DNA of 64,000 nucleotides from Lathyrus oleraceus (lineage: Eukaryota > Streptophyta > Magnoliopsida > Fabales > Fabaceae): the NCBI RefSeq assembly GCF_024323335.1, contig NC_066583.1, positions 277,595,416-277,659,415 of the forward strand, given 5' to 3'. The notes beneath the pieces are model-generated. The model was not told the origin of the DNA and made no database searches. It saw only the letters and a program-made list of their open reading frames with translations. The position numbers were made by a program, and so were the translations under genes. This document shows, piece by piece, positions 45,442 to 57,992 of this stretch (its first letter is position 1; each line of letters begins with the position of its first letter).

Positions 45442-45692
45442 TTGCTTTTATATGTTTTAAAATCCTTCTCCTATGCCTAAGGGAGAAGTGAACATTGTTT
45501 GGGCATTTTCAAATTGATCATTAATAAAATTAATTCTATTCATCGACATCTATGATGTTTTGTTTTTACTTTTTGCTTTATTCTGAAAATGGTAATCACA
45601 AAAAACATAAATAAACAATATAATTGTCCATCTGCATAATATTTGGTCACAAATTCACTTCTCTAAAATCAAAATATCAAATCATTATGCAG
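45438..45692 (+). other. Predicted intron between gag-pro and pol (A)
   Basis: 255 nt: donor AA|GTAATT at 45438 and acceptor TTATGCAG ending at 45692. Removing it joins ...RSK to LVPNPIE... in frame, exactly as in B. Confidence 0.75.
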
Positions 45693-48600
45693 GTTGGTTC
45701 CTAACCCCATTGAATACAATGATCCTTCTCCTTCTCCAAAATTTGAATTGCCTGTGTTTGAGGCCGAGGAGAAAAGTGATATAGAAGTGAGTGATGAATT
45801 ATCTAGTCTTCTTGAGCAAGATGAAAAGCCATTCAACTGTTCGAAGAGCAGGTCGAGTTAGTCAACTTGGGTTCCGAGGATGATGTGAAGGAAGTCAAGA
45901 TTGGGTCTCGACTGTGTCCAAATGTCAAGAAGGGGATGATTGATCTTCTTTGAGAGTATTCAGATGTGTTTGCTTGGTCCTATCAAGACATGCCTGGTTT
46001 AGATTATGAGATTGTGGAGCATAGATTGCCATTGAAGCCAGAATTCTCGCCAGTCAAGCAGAAGTTGAGGAGAACGCATCATGATATAGCTGTGAAGATC
46101 AAAGAGGAAGTGCAGAAGCAGATTAATTCCAGTTTCCTTGTGACCACTGAGTCTCCGCAATGGATGGCCAATGTTGTGCCTGTGCCGAAGAAAGATGGAA
46201 AAGTCCGCATGTGTGTTGATTATAGATATTTGAATAAATCCAGTCCAAAAGATGATTTCCCTCTACCACACATTGATATGTTGGTAGACAATACTGCTAA
46301 ATTCAAAGTCTTTTCGTTTATGGATGGATTTTCCGGATATAATCAGATCAAGATGGCACCCGTAGATATGGATAAGACCAAATTCATTATACCTTGGGGA
46401 ACATTCTGTTATAGAGTGATGCCTTTCGGTCTAAAGAATGCTGGTGCAACTTACCAAAGAGCAATGACTACTCTTTTTCATGATATGATGCATAAAGAGA
46501 TTGAAGTTTATGTCGATGACATGATTGCTAAATCAATTGATGAAGAGGAACATGTTGAGCATTTGTTGAAGCTATTCCAGCGTTTGAGGAAATATAAACT
46601 CCGCTTGAATCCCAATAAGTGCACTTTTGGTGTTCGTTCTGGTAAGTTGTTGCGCTTTATTGTCAGCGAGAAGGGTATTGAGGTTGATCCTGCCAAGGTC
46701 AAAGCAATACAAGAGATGCCTGCGCCCAATACAGAGAAGCAAGTCAGAGGTTTTCTCGGCTGTTTGAATTATATTTCCATATTCATTTCCCACATGACTG
46801 CCACATGTGTGCCTATATTCAAGCTTCTTCGGAAAGATCAGTCTTCTGATTGGACCGAAGACTGCTAGAAAGCTTTTGACAGTATAAAAGAATATCTGCT
46901 TGAGCCTTCAATTTTGTCTCCACCTGTTGAAGGAAGACCGTTGATCATGTATTTGACTATGCTCGAAGATAATATGGGTTGTGTCCTTGGTCAGCAAGAT
47001 GAGACTGGAAAGAAAGAATTTGCAATCTACTACCTCAGTAAGAAGTTCACCGACTGTGAGACTCGGTATTCTATGCTTGAGAAAACTTGTTGCGTATTGG
47101 CTTGGGCTGCTAAGCGTCTGCGTCAGTATATGTTGAATTATACCACTTGGTTGATATCCAAAATGGATCCAATCAAATATATATTTGAGAAACCTGCTTT
47201 AACTGGGAGGATTGCCCGTTGGCAGATGTTGTTATTAGAGTATGATATCAAATATCGATCTCAGAAAGCGATCAAAGGTAGTATCTTGGCTGACCACTTG
47301 GCTCACCAACCTATTGAAGATTACTAGTCAGTGCAGTATGACTTTCCTGATGAAGAGATTTTGTACTTGAAAATGAAAGATTGTGATGAACCATTGCTTA
47401 AAGAAGGACCAGTGCAAATGGCATTTGGGCAGTGATCCTTACTCCTCAAGGCATTTGATGGAGTTGTTAATCAGTATGGAAATGGCATTTGGGCAGTGAT
47501 CATTACTCCTCAAGGCACGCATCTACCATTTACAGCTAGATTGACTTTCAAGTGTACAAACCACATGGCAGAATATGAAGCTTGCATTATGGGGCTTGAA
47601 GAGGCCATGAATCTCAGAATCAAGTATTTGGATGTCTTTGGAGATTCAGCTTTGGTTGTGAATCAAATAAAAGGTGAATAGGAGACAAATCAACCCGGTT
47701 TAACACCATATAAAGATTATACGAGGAGGATTTCAACTTTCTTTACAAAGGTTGAGTTTCATCATATCACTCGAGATGAGAACCGGATGGCAGATGCTCT
47801 AGCAACACTGGCATCAATGATTGTAGTGAAGTATTGGAATGAAGTTCCCAATTTGTATGTAATACGTCTTGATAGGCCAGCTCATGTGTTTGCTATTGAA
47901 GAGATCAAAGACGAGAAGCCGTGGTATTATGACATCAAATGTTTCCTCCAAAGTCAGATTTACCCACCTGGGGCATCTTTGAAAGATAAGAAGACTTTGA
48001 GAAGATTGACTGGTAATTTCCACTTGAATGGTAATATACTGTACAAGAGAAACTTTAACATGGTTCTGCTCAGATGCGTGGATAGACACGAAGAAGACTT
48101 GTTGATGACTGAAGTGCATGAAGGTTCCTTTGGTGCTCATTTCAATGGACATGCAATGACGAAGAAGATGTTGCGAGCAGGTTACTATTGGCTAACAATG
48201 GAATCTAACTGTTGCAAATTTGTGAAGAAATGTCACAAGTGTCAAATTTATGCTGATAAGATTCATGTTCCTCCGACACTATTGAATGTTATTTCTTCCC
48301 CATGGCCTTTCTCCATGTAGGGAATTGATAAGATTGGGATGATTGAGCCCAAAGCTTTGAATGGACATCATTTTATTCTAGTGGCTATTGATTACTTCAC
48401 AAAATGGGTTGAAGCGGCATCGTATGCAAATGTAACCAAGCAAGTTGTTGTAAGGTTTATCAAGAATCAGATTATACGCCGTTATGGTGTGCCAAGTAAG
48501 ATCATTACTGATAATGGATCAAACTTGAATAATAATATGGTGGAGGCTCTTTGAAAAGATTTTAAGATTGCATGCCATAATTCTTCTCCCTACAGACCCA

Positions 48601-49169
48601 AGATGAATGGAGTTGTTGAAGCTGCGAACAAGAACATTAAGAAGATTATTCAGAAGATGGTTGTCACTTACAAGGATTGGCATGAGATGCTCCCATTTGC
48701 TTTGCATGGGTATCGTACATCCGCCCGCACTTCAACAGGGGCAACCCCTTTCTCACTTGTGTATGGTATGGAAGCAGTGCTCCCCGTAGAGGTTGAGATT
48801 CCTTCATTGTGTGTGCTCATGGAAGCCAAGTTGACTGAAGCTGAATGGTGTCAGACCAGGCTTGACCAATTGAATTTGATTGAAGAGAAGAGATTGACTG
48901 CCATGTGTCATGGTCAGTTATATCAGCAGAGAATTAAGAAAGCTTTTGATAAGAAGGTCAAACCTCGTGTGTTCAGAGAAGGTGACCTTGTGCTCAAGAA
49001 GATTCTGTCATTCAAACCAGATTCTAGGGGAAAATGGACTCCTAATTATGAAGGCCCATATGTTGTTAAGAGAGCCTTTTCAAGCGGTGCTTTGATTCTG
49101 ACAACTATGGATGGTGAAGAGTTCACTCGTCCCATGAACGCAGATACAATCAAGAAATACATCGCCTAA
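45693..49169 (+). pseudogene. pol: Pol of element A, broken
   Basis: Same domains as B: RT (YVDDMIAKS kept, about 46508), RNase H, second RNase H, integrase with HHCC and DD35E, ending KKYIA. Damage: frameshift near 45825, stops at 45951-45953, 46866-46868, 47325-47327, 47679-47681, 48318-48320 and 48552-48554. From 45966 on, the frame is otherwise kept. At 47416-47453 a 38-bp copy of 47480-47517 replaces the start of the second RNase H, adding a further stop. Most stops are CAG to TAG, TGG to TAG or CGA to TGA relative to B. Confidence 0.92.
47416..47517 (+). repeat. 38-bp direct repeat inside A pol
   Basis: 47416-47453 and 47480-47517 are identical except one base, offset 64. B has unrelated coding sequence at the first place, so the first copy is a local templated replacement. 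Confidence 0.8.
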
Positions 49170-49190
49170 AAAAAAGAAAAGAACAACTCA

Positions 49191-49341
49191 CTAAGTTGAA
49201 AACCCGAAAGGGCGACTTAGGAAAAAAAGAGCGTCTCGGTGGATTGAAAACCCGAAAGGGCAGTCTAGGAAAAAGTTAGAGACATAAAAAAACAGAAAAG
49301 ATTTCCCGATAAGTTGAGTACCCCACCTCGGGGCAACTTAT
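49191..49341 (+). other. Three tandem hairpins after pol stop (A)
   Basis: H1 49191-49220: CTAAGTTG/CGACTTAG (eight pairs, one wobble) around AAAA and CCC-GAAA-GGG. H2 49240-49267: TGGATTG/CAGTCTA (seven pairs with wobbles) around the same AAAACCCGAAAGGG. H3 49309-49341: ATAAGTTG/CAACTTAT (eight perfect pairs), inner CCCC/GGGG. Begins 22 bases after the pol stop. Each hairpin is followed by an A-rich GGAAAAA or GCAAAAA stretch. The three look like copies of one unit. Confidence 0.78.
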
Positions 49342-50341
49342 GCAAAAATTAGGGATTATGGCAAGTAACTGCAATCTATTGATCGTCCAATTTTTCAGAC
49401 TTTGTTGAGCACAAGGGTTGACGTCGATTCATCAGCCCAACAGCGGCCAAGAGCACAGTGGATATCAAGAGTTGGTAGAAGGACTAAGGATCATTTGTAT
49501 TCAATGTAACCATTTTTCATGTAAATTACCATTTTCAACTTTGTAAAAAATCTATGGAGTCTTGTCATTTACAGACTACTATCCCATTAAATAAAGTTGA
49601 GCTTTTATCCAATTGTTTCTACTCTTATTTACTTCAGCCAATAGTTTAAATTTTACTATGATCATGTTGAAAATTTAAATATTTTAATCAAAATCATTTT
49701 TTTCTCAAAAACATATAAAAGCAAGAAATTTTCAAAGCAAATTAAAAAAAGAAGTATCAATAACACTTCAAAAGAGCAGCAAGTCCTTAAGTGTTAAACA
49801 TCAGAGGTTCCCCAAGCAGTTAACCCTTCGGGTATCCCTAGTTGTTTGTGTTGATCCGGTTCCCCTGCGGAGTGTTTGTTCCCTAGCAGAGTTCCAATTA
49901 TTTTTCCCAGCTAAGTTGGTTGATTCAGTGCCCTGCAGTGTGTTATTTCCCGACAGTATTTTTGTATTCCCCAACAGGGTTGATCTTCAGCAGAGTAAGA
50001 TCTTTCCCCAGTAGATCGCATTAGTTTCTCCACTAGTCGCCATCCGACTCGCTCCCAGTCAGAGTTCCCTCCTGGTCTTTGAGTAGCTATTTTGTGTTTA
50101 TCTTCTGTATGGTTGCCTCCCATTTGATATGGTGTTGACCTAAAATTCCTTGCAAACTCGATAACTTTGCCTCTCCTCAGCAAATCTCCTTCCTCGGCTA
50201 GGTTTGGGCCTTTGGGTTGTTGATTTCTCTGTTCTCCAGCAGTTGTCTCCCTCTTTTTGTGGATTGACCCGGGATTGTATCGATGATTCAATTTCTTTGC
50301 GACACCTTTGTATCCTTTGTGATCGTTTTGTTAGCATAATC

Positions 50342-50485
<144 letters not shown>

Positions 50486-51180
50486 TATAATTTCATATAA
50501 TTTCATATAATTTCATAATTGCATATTTGCACCAGCATATTTGTTTGATTTGTCAATTTGAGATTCTCATTCTTTGTATGGCGGTACTTTATCCCCATAC
50601 AAATTTCGGTGTCTGTCCTCCCTCAATTGTAGAGCGTCAACCCCTTAGGCAGAAAGACGTTAACCTTTCTCCTCTTCCCCACTGAGTTTGTTTCCTCGTG
50701 GATGATTATTATTTTAGTTTCCTTTCCAGTTGTTTATCTGGATGGAATCACTCCCCTTGAGTTATATCCTCACTGGGTTGAGTCTTGATTGACTGTTTAT
50801 GTCTAGCTCTTACCTAGATAGATGTTGCGAGTCTCCTGAGAGTTTATTTCCTAGTAACTGGTAATATTCTTCTTAGTTTGTTAATTTTTCCCAATACCCA
50901 ACAAAAGTACCCCTGTTTTTTCTCCTCAGTAGAGTCCCCAGTGGATCTATTCCCCAGAAAGTGTATCCTTAATATGTTCATCCTAACCAGTGACAAATAT
51001 CTTTCTCTCCTCTGCCCGAGTTTATCCTTGATATGTTCATCCTAACCGATGACGAATATTCTCAGCTTTGGTATTCTACCCAGTAAAAAGGTAGTTGAAA
51101 TCCCTATTTTTGTTCCCCAGAGAGTTAATCCTTGATATGTTCATCCTAATTGATGACATGTTTCCTTCTCTTTGCGGTCT

Positions 51181-51200
51181 TCTACCCAGTAACCGGTAGA
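51181..51200 (+). other. Constant-loop hairpin (A), stem TCTACC/GGTAGA
   Basis: TCTACC, loop CAGTAACC, GGTAGA: six perfect pairs; the type member of the family in sense orientation. Confidence 0.7.
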
Positions 51201-51283
51201 TGTAAATCCTGCTTTTGATCCCCTCGCAAAGTGAATCCTTGATATGTTCACTTTAACCAGTGACGGGTTCTCTCTCTTGGTAT

Positions 51284-51303
51284 TCTATCCAGTAACTGAT
51301 AGA
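51284..51303 (+). other. Constant-loop hairpin (A), stem TCTATC/GATAGA
   Basis: TCTATC, loop CAGTAACT, GATAGA: six perfect pairs. Differs from the neighbour at 51181 by a C-G to T-A pair exchange. Confidence 0.7.
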
Positions 51304-51666
51304 TGTAATTCCTATTTTCTCCCCTCTCAGAGTCTATCCTTGATATGTTCATCCGAACTGGTGACAAATTTTCTCTTTGATTAGTCTTTTATCCAGCATC
51401 CGATAGATGTAATTCCTACTTTTTGTTCAGTTGGTTTATCCTTGATATGTTCATCTTAATCGATGACGGATATCCTGCTTGACACTTCCCAGGCAAGTCT
51501 ATCCTTGATATGTTCATCCTAACCGATGATGGATTTTCTTCCTTGTCGAGTTTATCCTTGATATGTTCATCCTAACCGATGAAGGATATTCTCACCTTTG
51601 GTCTTCTGCCTAGTAATTGGTAGTTGTAAATCCTATTTTCTACAGTTCTCCCCAGCAAGGCTATTC

Positions 51667-51684
51667 TTACCCAGTAACCGGTAA
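51667..51684 (+). other. Constant-loop hairpin (A), stem TTACC/GGTAA
   Basis: TTACC, loop CAGTAACC, GGTAA; extended by ATTC/GAAT beyond a one-base bulge (51663-51689). Confidence 0.65.
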
Positions 51685-52040
51685 TGAATACTCCCTCCTG
51701 GCTTTTCCCAGCGAGTCATCCTTGATATGTTCATCCTAATCGATAATGGGTGTTCTCTCTATCAGATCTCTATTATCTCCTTACCCAGTAACAGGTAGTA
51801 GATAATAGATTTCTGCTCCTCCTGTATTGAAGTTTATTGCTTCCCCTGTTGAGTTGAGTGAGCATTTCCTTAGTGAAATCGCTTTTTCTGCATGATTCAA
51901 GTACTTCAGTTTTATCCTGACTTACTCGTATCCCCTGCAGATGTTTTTGTTTACCCGGCTGAGTCTTTTCCATGTTTGTATGGAATTCCTCGAGTCCCCC
52001 AGTAGTTTTAAGTCGTAGCCTTGCCTATGCATAATTCCTA

Positions 52041-55000
52041 GAGTTCCATTGATCTCTACATGTTATATTGATCAAGTATTCTTCAAGAGATTGAAGGTGA
52101 TTTTCCTTGGAAACCCTAGTTTGACTAGGTATCTTGAGTAACTTCTCCAACAAGCTATCTTACCAATTGATCAAATTTCTCAAGGGACACTTAAAAGTTC
52201 ATCATCCTATGCATATATGATCTACCATGATCCAAGAAAGTCCAAATAATTTAAGGTTAGCAAGTTGATTGATGGTGGTTGGCCAGAGGAATTCATCTGA
52301 TCAAAACTGGGTCTCCCTAGACCCTATCTCCTACAATTTTCACCATATTAAAATGATTCCAAGAGAAAAGTTACTCTAAATGACATTCCAAACAACTTTA
52401 ATGTTGAGACCTAGAGCTATTAGTTCTTGGAAAATCATTTTCTATGTTGAAACATTATAGGTCATTTTGTCTAAACCCTAATTTGAAAGTCAACTTCCCA
52501 AGGCCATAACTTACTCAATTTTCATGAGATGAAAGTTTTACAAGTTTCACAATCAAATTCAAGGTGTCTACTTCAACTTTAATGTTTGGAGTGAGAGCTA
52601 AATCCTATTTTATGAGCATGTGATATAAGGTTACATTATAGGTCACTTATGACCTATACCATTGACCAAGTGATTTTTCCAAACTTCAAAAATGCATAAG
52701 TCTATCATTTCAAATCCAAATGACATGAAATTGGTGACCATTTTGAAGGTATTTGAAAAAGCTACAACTTTTATGAAGACACTTGTCTCATTTGAAGCTC
52801 ACATAAAAAGTTAAGCAAGGTGGAATATTGAGATATATGGCTTGACACTTAGAAAAAGTTTCAACATATTGAAATTTCCAAACTTCCACTTCAAAATTCT
52901 TCATGTCCCAAGCTCCAATTGAAAAAGTGTTGAACATGAAAGTTGTTCCTATTGATCTAACCTTTCCAAAAGGTCCAATTTCATCCATTTTGGACAAGAA
53001 TTGCTAGGGCTGCACATGGCATGAACATTGCATCATCAATCGGCAAGGATCAAACTTCAAACAACTGTGTACAATTGCCTTGCATTCCAAGTTGATTTCA
53101 GACATGCTCACACTCAATTATGGACCTAAAGGAATGATTTCATGGGCCTTGTACACGCCCATGCACACACGCATCACTCATTGCCAATTTTGGAAAGTCA
53201 TTTGGAAGGTGCAAATATCACATGATCCAAATATAAATAGAGCTCCATATGCTCAGAATTAGGGACCCCTTCACGCCAACTTTGATCCCAAACACTTAAC
53301 CCTTCTATTTGAGAGATAATCCTGAGAATTTCCTTTGGAAATTGAGTTGAATTCTCACTATTTTGAGATTCAAAACTCCTGGGATCCAAGACCTTTTGTG
53401 CATTCTAATCTACTTCTGCAAGCATCCTGAACAAGATAAAGCATGTGCCAAAGCAAGAACAAGTGAATCCAGACCTGCATTGAAGGTATTTTCCAGAAAA
53501 TTTCATCTCTTTGATTCTCTCTCAATTCCACTTAATTCTCTTGGATCTTTGGTTGTCTGAAGTCCTACCAATATAGGCAAGAAGATTGAGTTGCTTAGAG
53601 GTCAAATCGAAGCAACTCAATTTACACACCTCAAAATTCAACTCCTCATATCTTTCTATATATGTGGAGTTAGTTAAAATTGAGGTCAGATTCGTGCTCT
53701 ATGTCATTTTTTCTTTCAGATCATGTCCTTATTTTTCATTTTCTTGATGGTGATGAGTGAACTAGTCAGGCTAGGGTCACCAGAGAAGATGACTGACCTT
53801 TAGACGTCGGCGATGTGCTGGATGTGTTCAGGGCCATCGATCTGGTTCAAATTGTTTTAAACTCGTGCATTGCTTTTAAATACCAAGCCTATGCCGCGTT
53901 GACTACAGTGCACCATGGAACGCGCGCTTCTGGCCACTTGATCTGCCACCTCAATTAATGAGGGAGATCAAGTGATCCACGTTTTTTTGATTTTTTTATT
54001 TTAATTTTTATTCCTTTGATTTTCATTAATTCATATTAATTTTAATATTGATCCAAAAAAATTCAAATAATTTTCTCTTTCATATTCTGAATTAAAATTA
54101 TTTTTTGGATCATTATTAATATTTTTCATGATTTAATTGATTTTGCATTTGTTTTTAATTGTTTAAAAATGCTTTTAAGTCTTTAAAAATTCTGAAATTT
54201 TTTCTCCAAGGTCCTTTGACCTTGTTTGACCTATGATAAATCTCATGGCCATTTATTTGGTGTTTTGATGAGGTTTTAGGAATTTAACAAACCATATTTA
54301 ATTTAAATGCCTCATTTTAATATTTTTAATTTGAATAAATGCCAAATAATTTTGTTGACCAATTGCGATGACTTGTTTGTGTTTGACTCTTATTGTTGGG
54401 TCTTGGTCAAGGTTGATTTGACCTTGTCAAGTTAATTTCATTGGATTTAGGGGATTGATGGAATGTACATTCCATCTCCCAAAATGAATGGATGATATTA
54501 ATTTGGTAAAAGTCCTCCTTTGACTAATGTGAGTTTTGATCCATTCCCCTCCCTCATCTCATTTCCCTTCTTTATGCATTCATCTCATTTGGCATATGAT
54601 ATCTCAAAATCCTAAAGCTAGTTGATTGAAAAATTAACATGAGTATGGATGAGATTAGGCCATCTCTTTTGTATATTCTTTTTGTGTGTGGTATGTTTCA
54701 TGAGCATAGTCCATTATACTATGTCTCAAACATGCATTAACACCAAAATTCTATTGCCCGACCTCAAATAGTTGTGACTTCTACATAAGTCCAATTACGC
54801 TTGCTTAATATAGCGCTAAATTTGTGACACAAAAGGCATAGCATTCTAGTTAGTGAGATTGTAAGTCTCCCCTCTTTCATGGTATTGTATGGAAACTTGG
54901 CCTTTTTTCCTTCCTTTGGAAGATGTCTTGGCTCAAGGATCCATGCTTGTGATAAGTGGGTTGAGTGTTCTCCAAAGAATGTCTAAAATGAAAAAAGCAA

Positions 55001-56400
55001 AAGCAAAACAATACTAACTTCTAATTCATTAACAAATAACTTCTAACTTCAAGTCATTTACTTTAATATCATTTAATTCTAGCCTTTATTCATTTTCCAT
55101 TGTTCATATCATTCTAATTGTTTATGTTAATGTAATTTTCCCTTTGTCCATTTGGACCATATTGTGTGATATATCTTGTTTGTGTATACTTTGCTTGTTT
55201 GTGTGGTCTTTGACCATTAATGTACATAATAACAATAAAAATCCTAAAAAAATTTTGTGTGGACTGTTGGCTTGATCTTGGACAATGGACTTAGAACATA
55301 GGCAACATTCCTATACTAAAGGACTTGGCCAATGCCAACTTATTGAGAAACCAAGTGCTTGCAATTTTAAACTTCATCTGATACATCATTCAAGATCCCT
55401 ATCAGTTCATCTGCAACATGATCATTGTGACGCTGTTATTTTGAACTCGTGACTTGTGGAACTCATCTGCTACATGGGCTAATTTTGAAGAAGATCATGG
55501 AATGGCTAAAGCTTGGATGTGCCTATCTTTATTTGATGCCTTTGCTCTTCAAGATAATATAATTGTGCATTTGTGTGTTGCTTGATTCTAAAAGTCCAAG
55601 GGAATTCTGGGTTTCTATTGACATTCTTGTCTATTGGATTGCTACCCATTTGGTCAGATGTTTTCAACTCTTAACTTTTAATTTTGTGCATAGGATTAGT
55701 CTCTTCATCTCCTCCCCATTTCTTTAATTTCAAAATCTCTCTCTCCCTTTTCAAAATCTTCTTTGATTGAACTTATTTTGTTCTAAACCTTGACCACTTT
55801 GCAAGAAGGTAGAAACGTTGGCCTTATGCCATTGCATTTTCAAAATTATTTTCCTAAATCAAACTTGTAAATAAACTTAACTATACTTGACTTAAACTTT
55901 CAAAAAGCCAAAAAGAACTAACTCATTTAAACCATTTTTAGGCCTTTGTGCCTTTCAAACTTAATTTTGTTAAAAGCAATGCATCCATTTTGAAATTTGT
56001 ATCACGAACTACGAGGTTTTGATCCCTCATTTTTATGTTGGTACGTAGGCACAAGTCCGAAAGGCTTGTCAAACACAAAAATATAATTAATGAATTCTTT
56101 TCTCATCCCCCCGTTCTATTTGTTTGTAAACATCATTTTGTACCAAATACATATGCACACAAAAAGGACTCCCTAGGAGTACCTAAGACCCTTTGGGTGC
56201 TAACACCTTCCCTCTGTGTAACCAACCCCCTTACCTGTAATCCCTGACATTTTATTAGTTTTGATTTGAAAACTTCTTAGTTTTGGGTTTTGTTTGTACT
56301 TTTTCCCTTTTCCCTTGGAAACAATAAAAGCGCGGTGGCGACTCTTGTTATTTGATCTCTAGCTTATCCATAGCTTGATGATCATGAATTTACCGCTACA
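52041..56400 (+). repeat. Element A: 3' LTR, first ~325 bp missing
   Basis: Aligns with the 5' LTR from 6235 to its end CCGCTACA. The LTR start TGTAAGACCCC and the polypurine tract are absent: the 3' region (GCCTATGCATAATTCCTA) is joined straight to GAGTTCCATTGATCTC. TATAAATAG is at 53232-53240, AATAAA at 56323-56328 and the primer-site echo at 56336-56344. The end matches A's 5' LTR end, and the CTAGG duplication follows. Confidence 0.9.
53232..53240 (+). promoter_or_regulatory. TATA box of element A 3' LTR
   Basis: TATAAATAG followed by AGCTCC, matching 7425-7433. Could drive transcription outward into C's remnant. Confidence 0.6.
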
Positions 56401-56405
56401 CTAGG
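56401..56405. repeat. Target site duplication of A, right copy (CTAGG)
   Basis: CTAGG directly after A's terminus; pairs with 5904-5908. Confidence 0.9.
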
Positions 56406-56701
56406 TAAGATCTAGAAAGAAACAGTCAATCAAAGACTAAACCCAATGAGGATATAGCTCAAGAGGAGTGGTTCCATCCAGACAACCGACTGGGGAGGAA
56501 ACTGAAATAATGATCATTCACTTGGAAATAACTCAGTGGGGAATGAGAAAGGTTAAATTCTTTCTGCTTAAGGGGCTGACACTCTATAATTGAAAGAGGA
56601 CAGACACACCAAATCTACATGGGAAAGGATACCACCATAATAGAAGATCAGAGAAATAATGAATCACAAAGTATAATAATGAAATACTGAAATCTATGAA
56701 C

Positions 56702-56898
<197 letters not shown>

Positions 56899-57737
56899 TA
56901 TGCTGACAAAACGATCACAAAGGATACAAAAGTCACTGATCTGAATCATCAATATAACACTCAGCCAATCTCAACAGGAGGGAATCAAATGGAGAAAGAG
57001 AGGAAAAGGATGAACGCAAACTATCCATCTAAAAGGCTCAACCTTGGCTGGGGAAAGATGTCGGGTCTGCTGGGAATCTGAATTGTCAACTCTGCGGGGA
57101 ATTTTAGGTCAACACCATATCAAATGGGAGACAACCTTGCAGAGGACCAAACAACCGCTCTAGATTCAGCGCTGAATTAAATATGCTGAGAGGAAACCAA
57201 AATCTGTTGGGACAACGCGCCTACAACTCGAGGGAGGCATTCACAAACTCAGCTAGGGAAATCAACAAAACTCGGCCGGTGATGCTGAAATGCTGCTTGA
57301 GAGGATAAAAAACTCCCACCAACTGCTTGGGGAGAACCAACAATGTTTTGCATTTAGGGCTTACCGTTTTTCAGACTACTGTTGATATTCCTTAAATGAA
57401 ATCGATTTAAAAAGTAACTGCTTTTATTATTTTTAAAAAAATGTTTTTGCTTTAAAAGTAGAAACAATTGGATACGAGTTCAACTTTATTTAATAGAATG
57501 GTAGTCTATAAATGACAAGACTTCATAGATCTTCACAAAAGTTGAAAAATGGTAATTTACAGGGAAAATGGCTACATTGAATACAATGATCGTTATTACT
57601 ACTATCGACTTCAATATCCACCATGCTCTTGGCTTTGGTTGAGAATGATAAATCAGAACCAAAGGTCATGCTCAAGAATGTCTTCAAGACTGAAGATCAG
57701 CAGGGTGCAGTTACTTGCCATAATCCCTAATTTTTGC

Positions 57738-57886
57738 ATAAATTTCCCCAAGGTGGGATACTCAATTTATTGGGATAATTTCTTCTGTTTTATGTCTCTA
57801 ACTTTTGCCTGGATCTACCTTTCAAGTTTTCAATCCACCGAGACGCTCATTTTTTCCTAAGCTTCCCTTTCGGGTTTTCAACTTAG
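57738..57886 (-). other. Three tandem hairpins after pol stop (C)
   Basis: Sense order on the minus strand: H1 57886-57857 (CTAAGTTG/AAGCTTAG, seven of eight paired, CCCGAAAGGG inside), H2 57837-57810 (TGGAT/ATCCA), H3 57770-57738 (ATAAATT/AATTTAT, seven pairs). H3 has an A-T pair where A has G-C (TAAATT/AATTTA against TAAGTT/AACTTA). Confidence 0.7.
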
Positions 57887-57905
57887 CGAGTTGTTCTTTT
57901 CTTTT

Positions 57906-57992
57906 TTAGGCGAAGTATTTCTTGACTTCATCGGCGTTCACAGGATGAATGAGCTCTTCACCATCCATAGTTGTAAGAATCAAAGCACCGCC
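57906..57992 (-). pseudogene. pol: Pol of element C, last 28 codons
   Basis: Minus strand reads GGALILTTMDGEELIHPVNA...KKYFA then TAA, matching the C-terminal ends of pol in A and B. Cut at 57992 by the insertion of D; the rest of C lies outside the window beyond D. Confidence 0.85.

Larger units (their letters stand above)
50967..51740 (+). repeat. CCTTGATATGTTCATCC module, nine copies (A)
   Basis: Copies start at about 50967, 51026, 51130, 51237, 51338, 51440, 51503, 51556 and 51720, mostly spaced about 101-107 bp or half of that, and are usually followed by TAACCGATGACG or a variant. Between them lie the CAGTAACC-loop hairpins. C has seven copies on the other strand (about 5135-5755). I did not see the module in B or in the part of D in this window. 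Confidence 0.8.
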
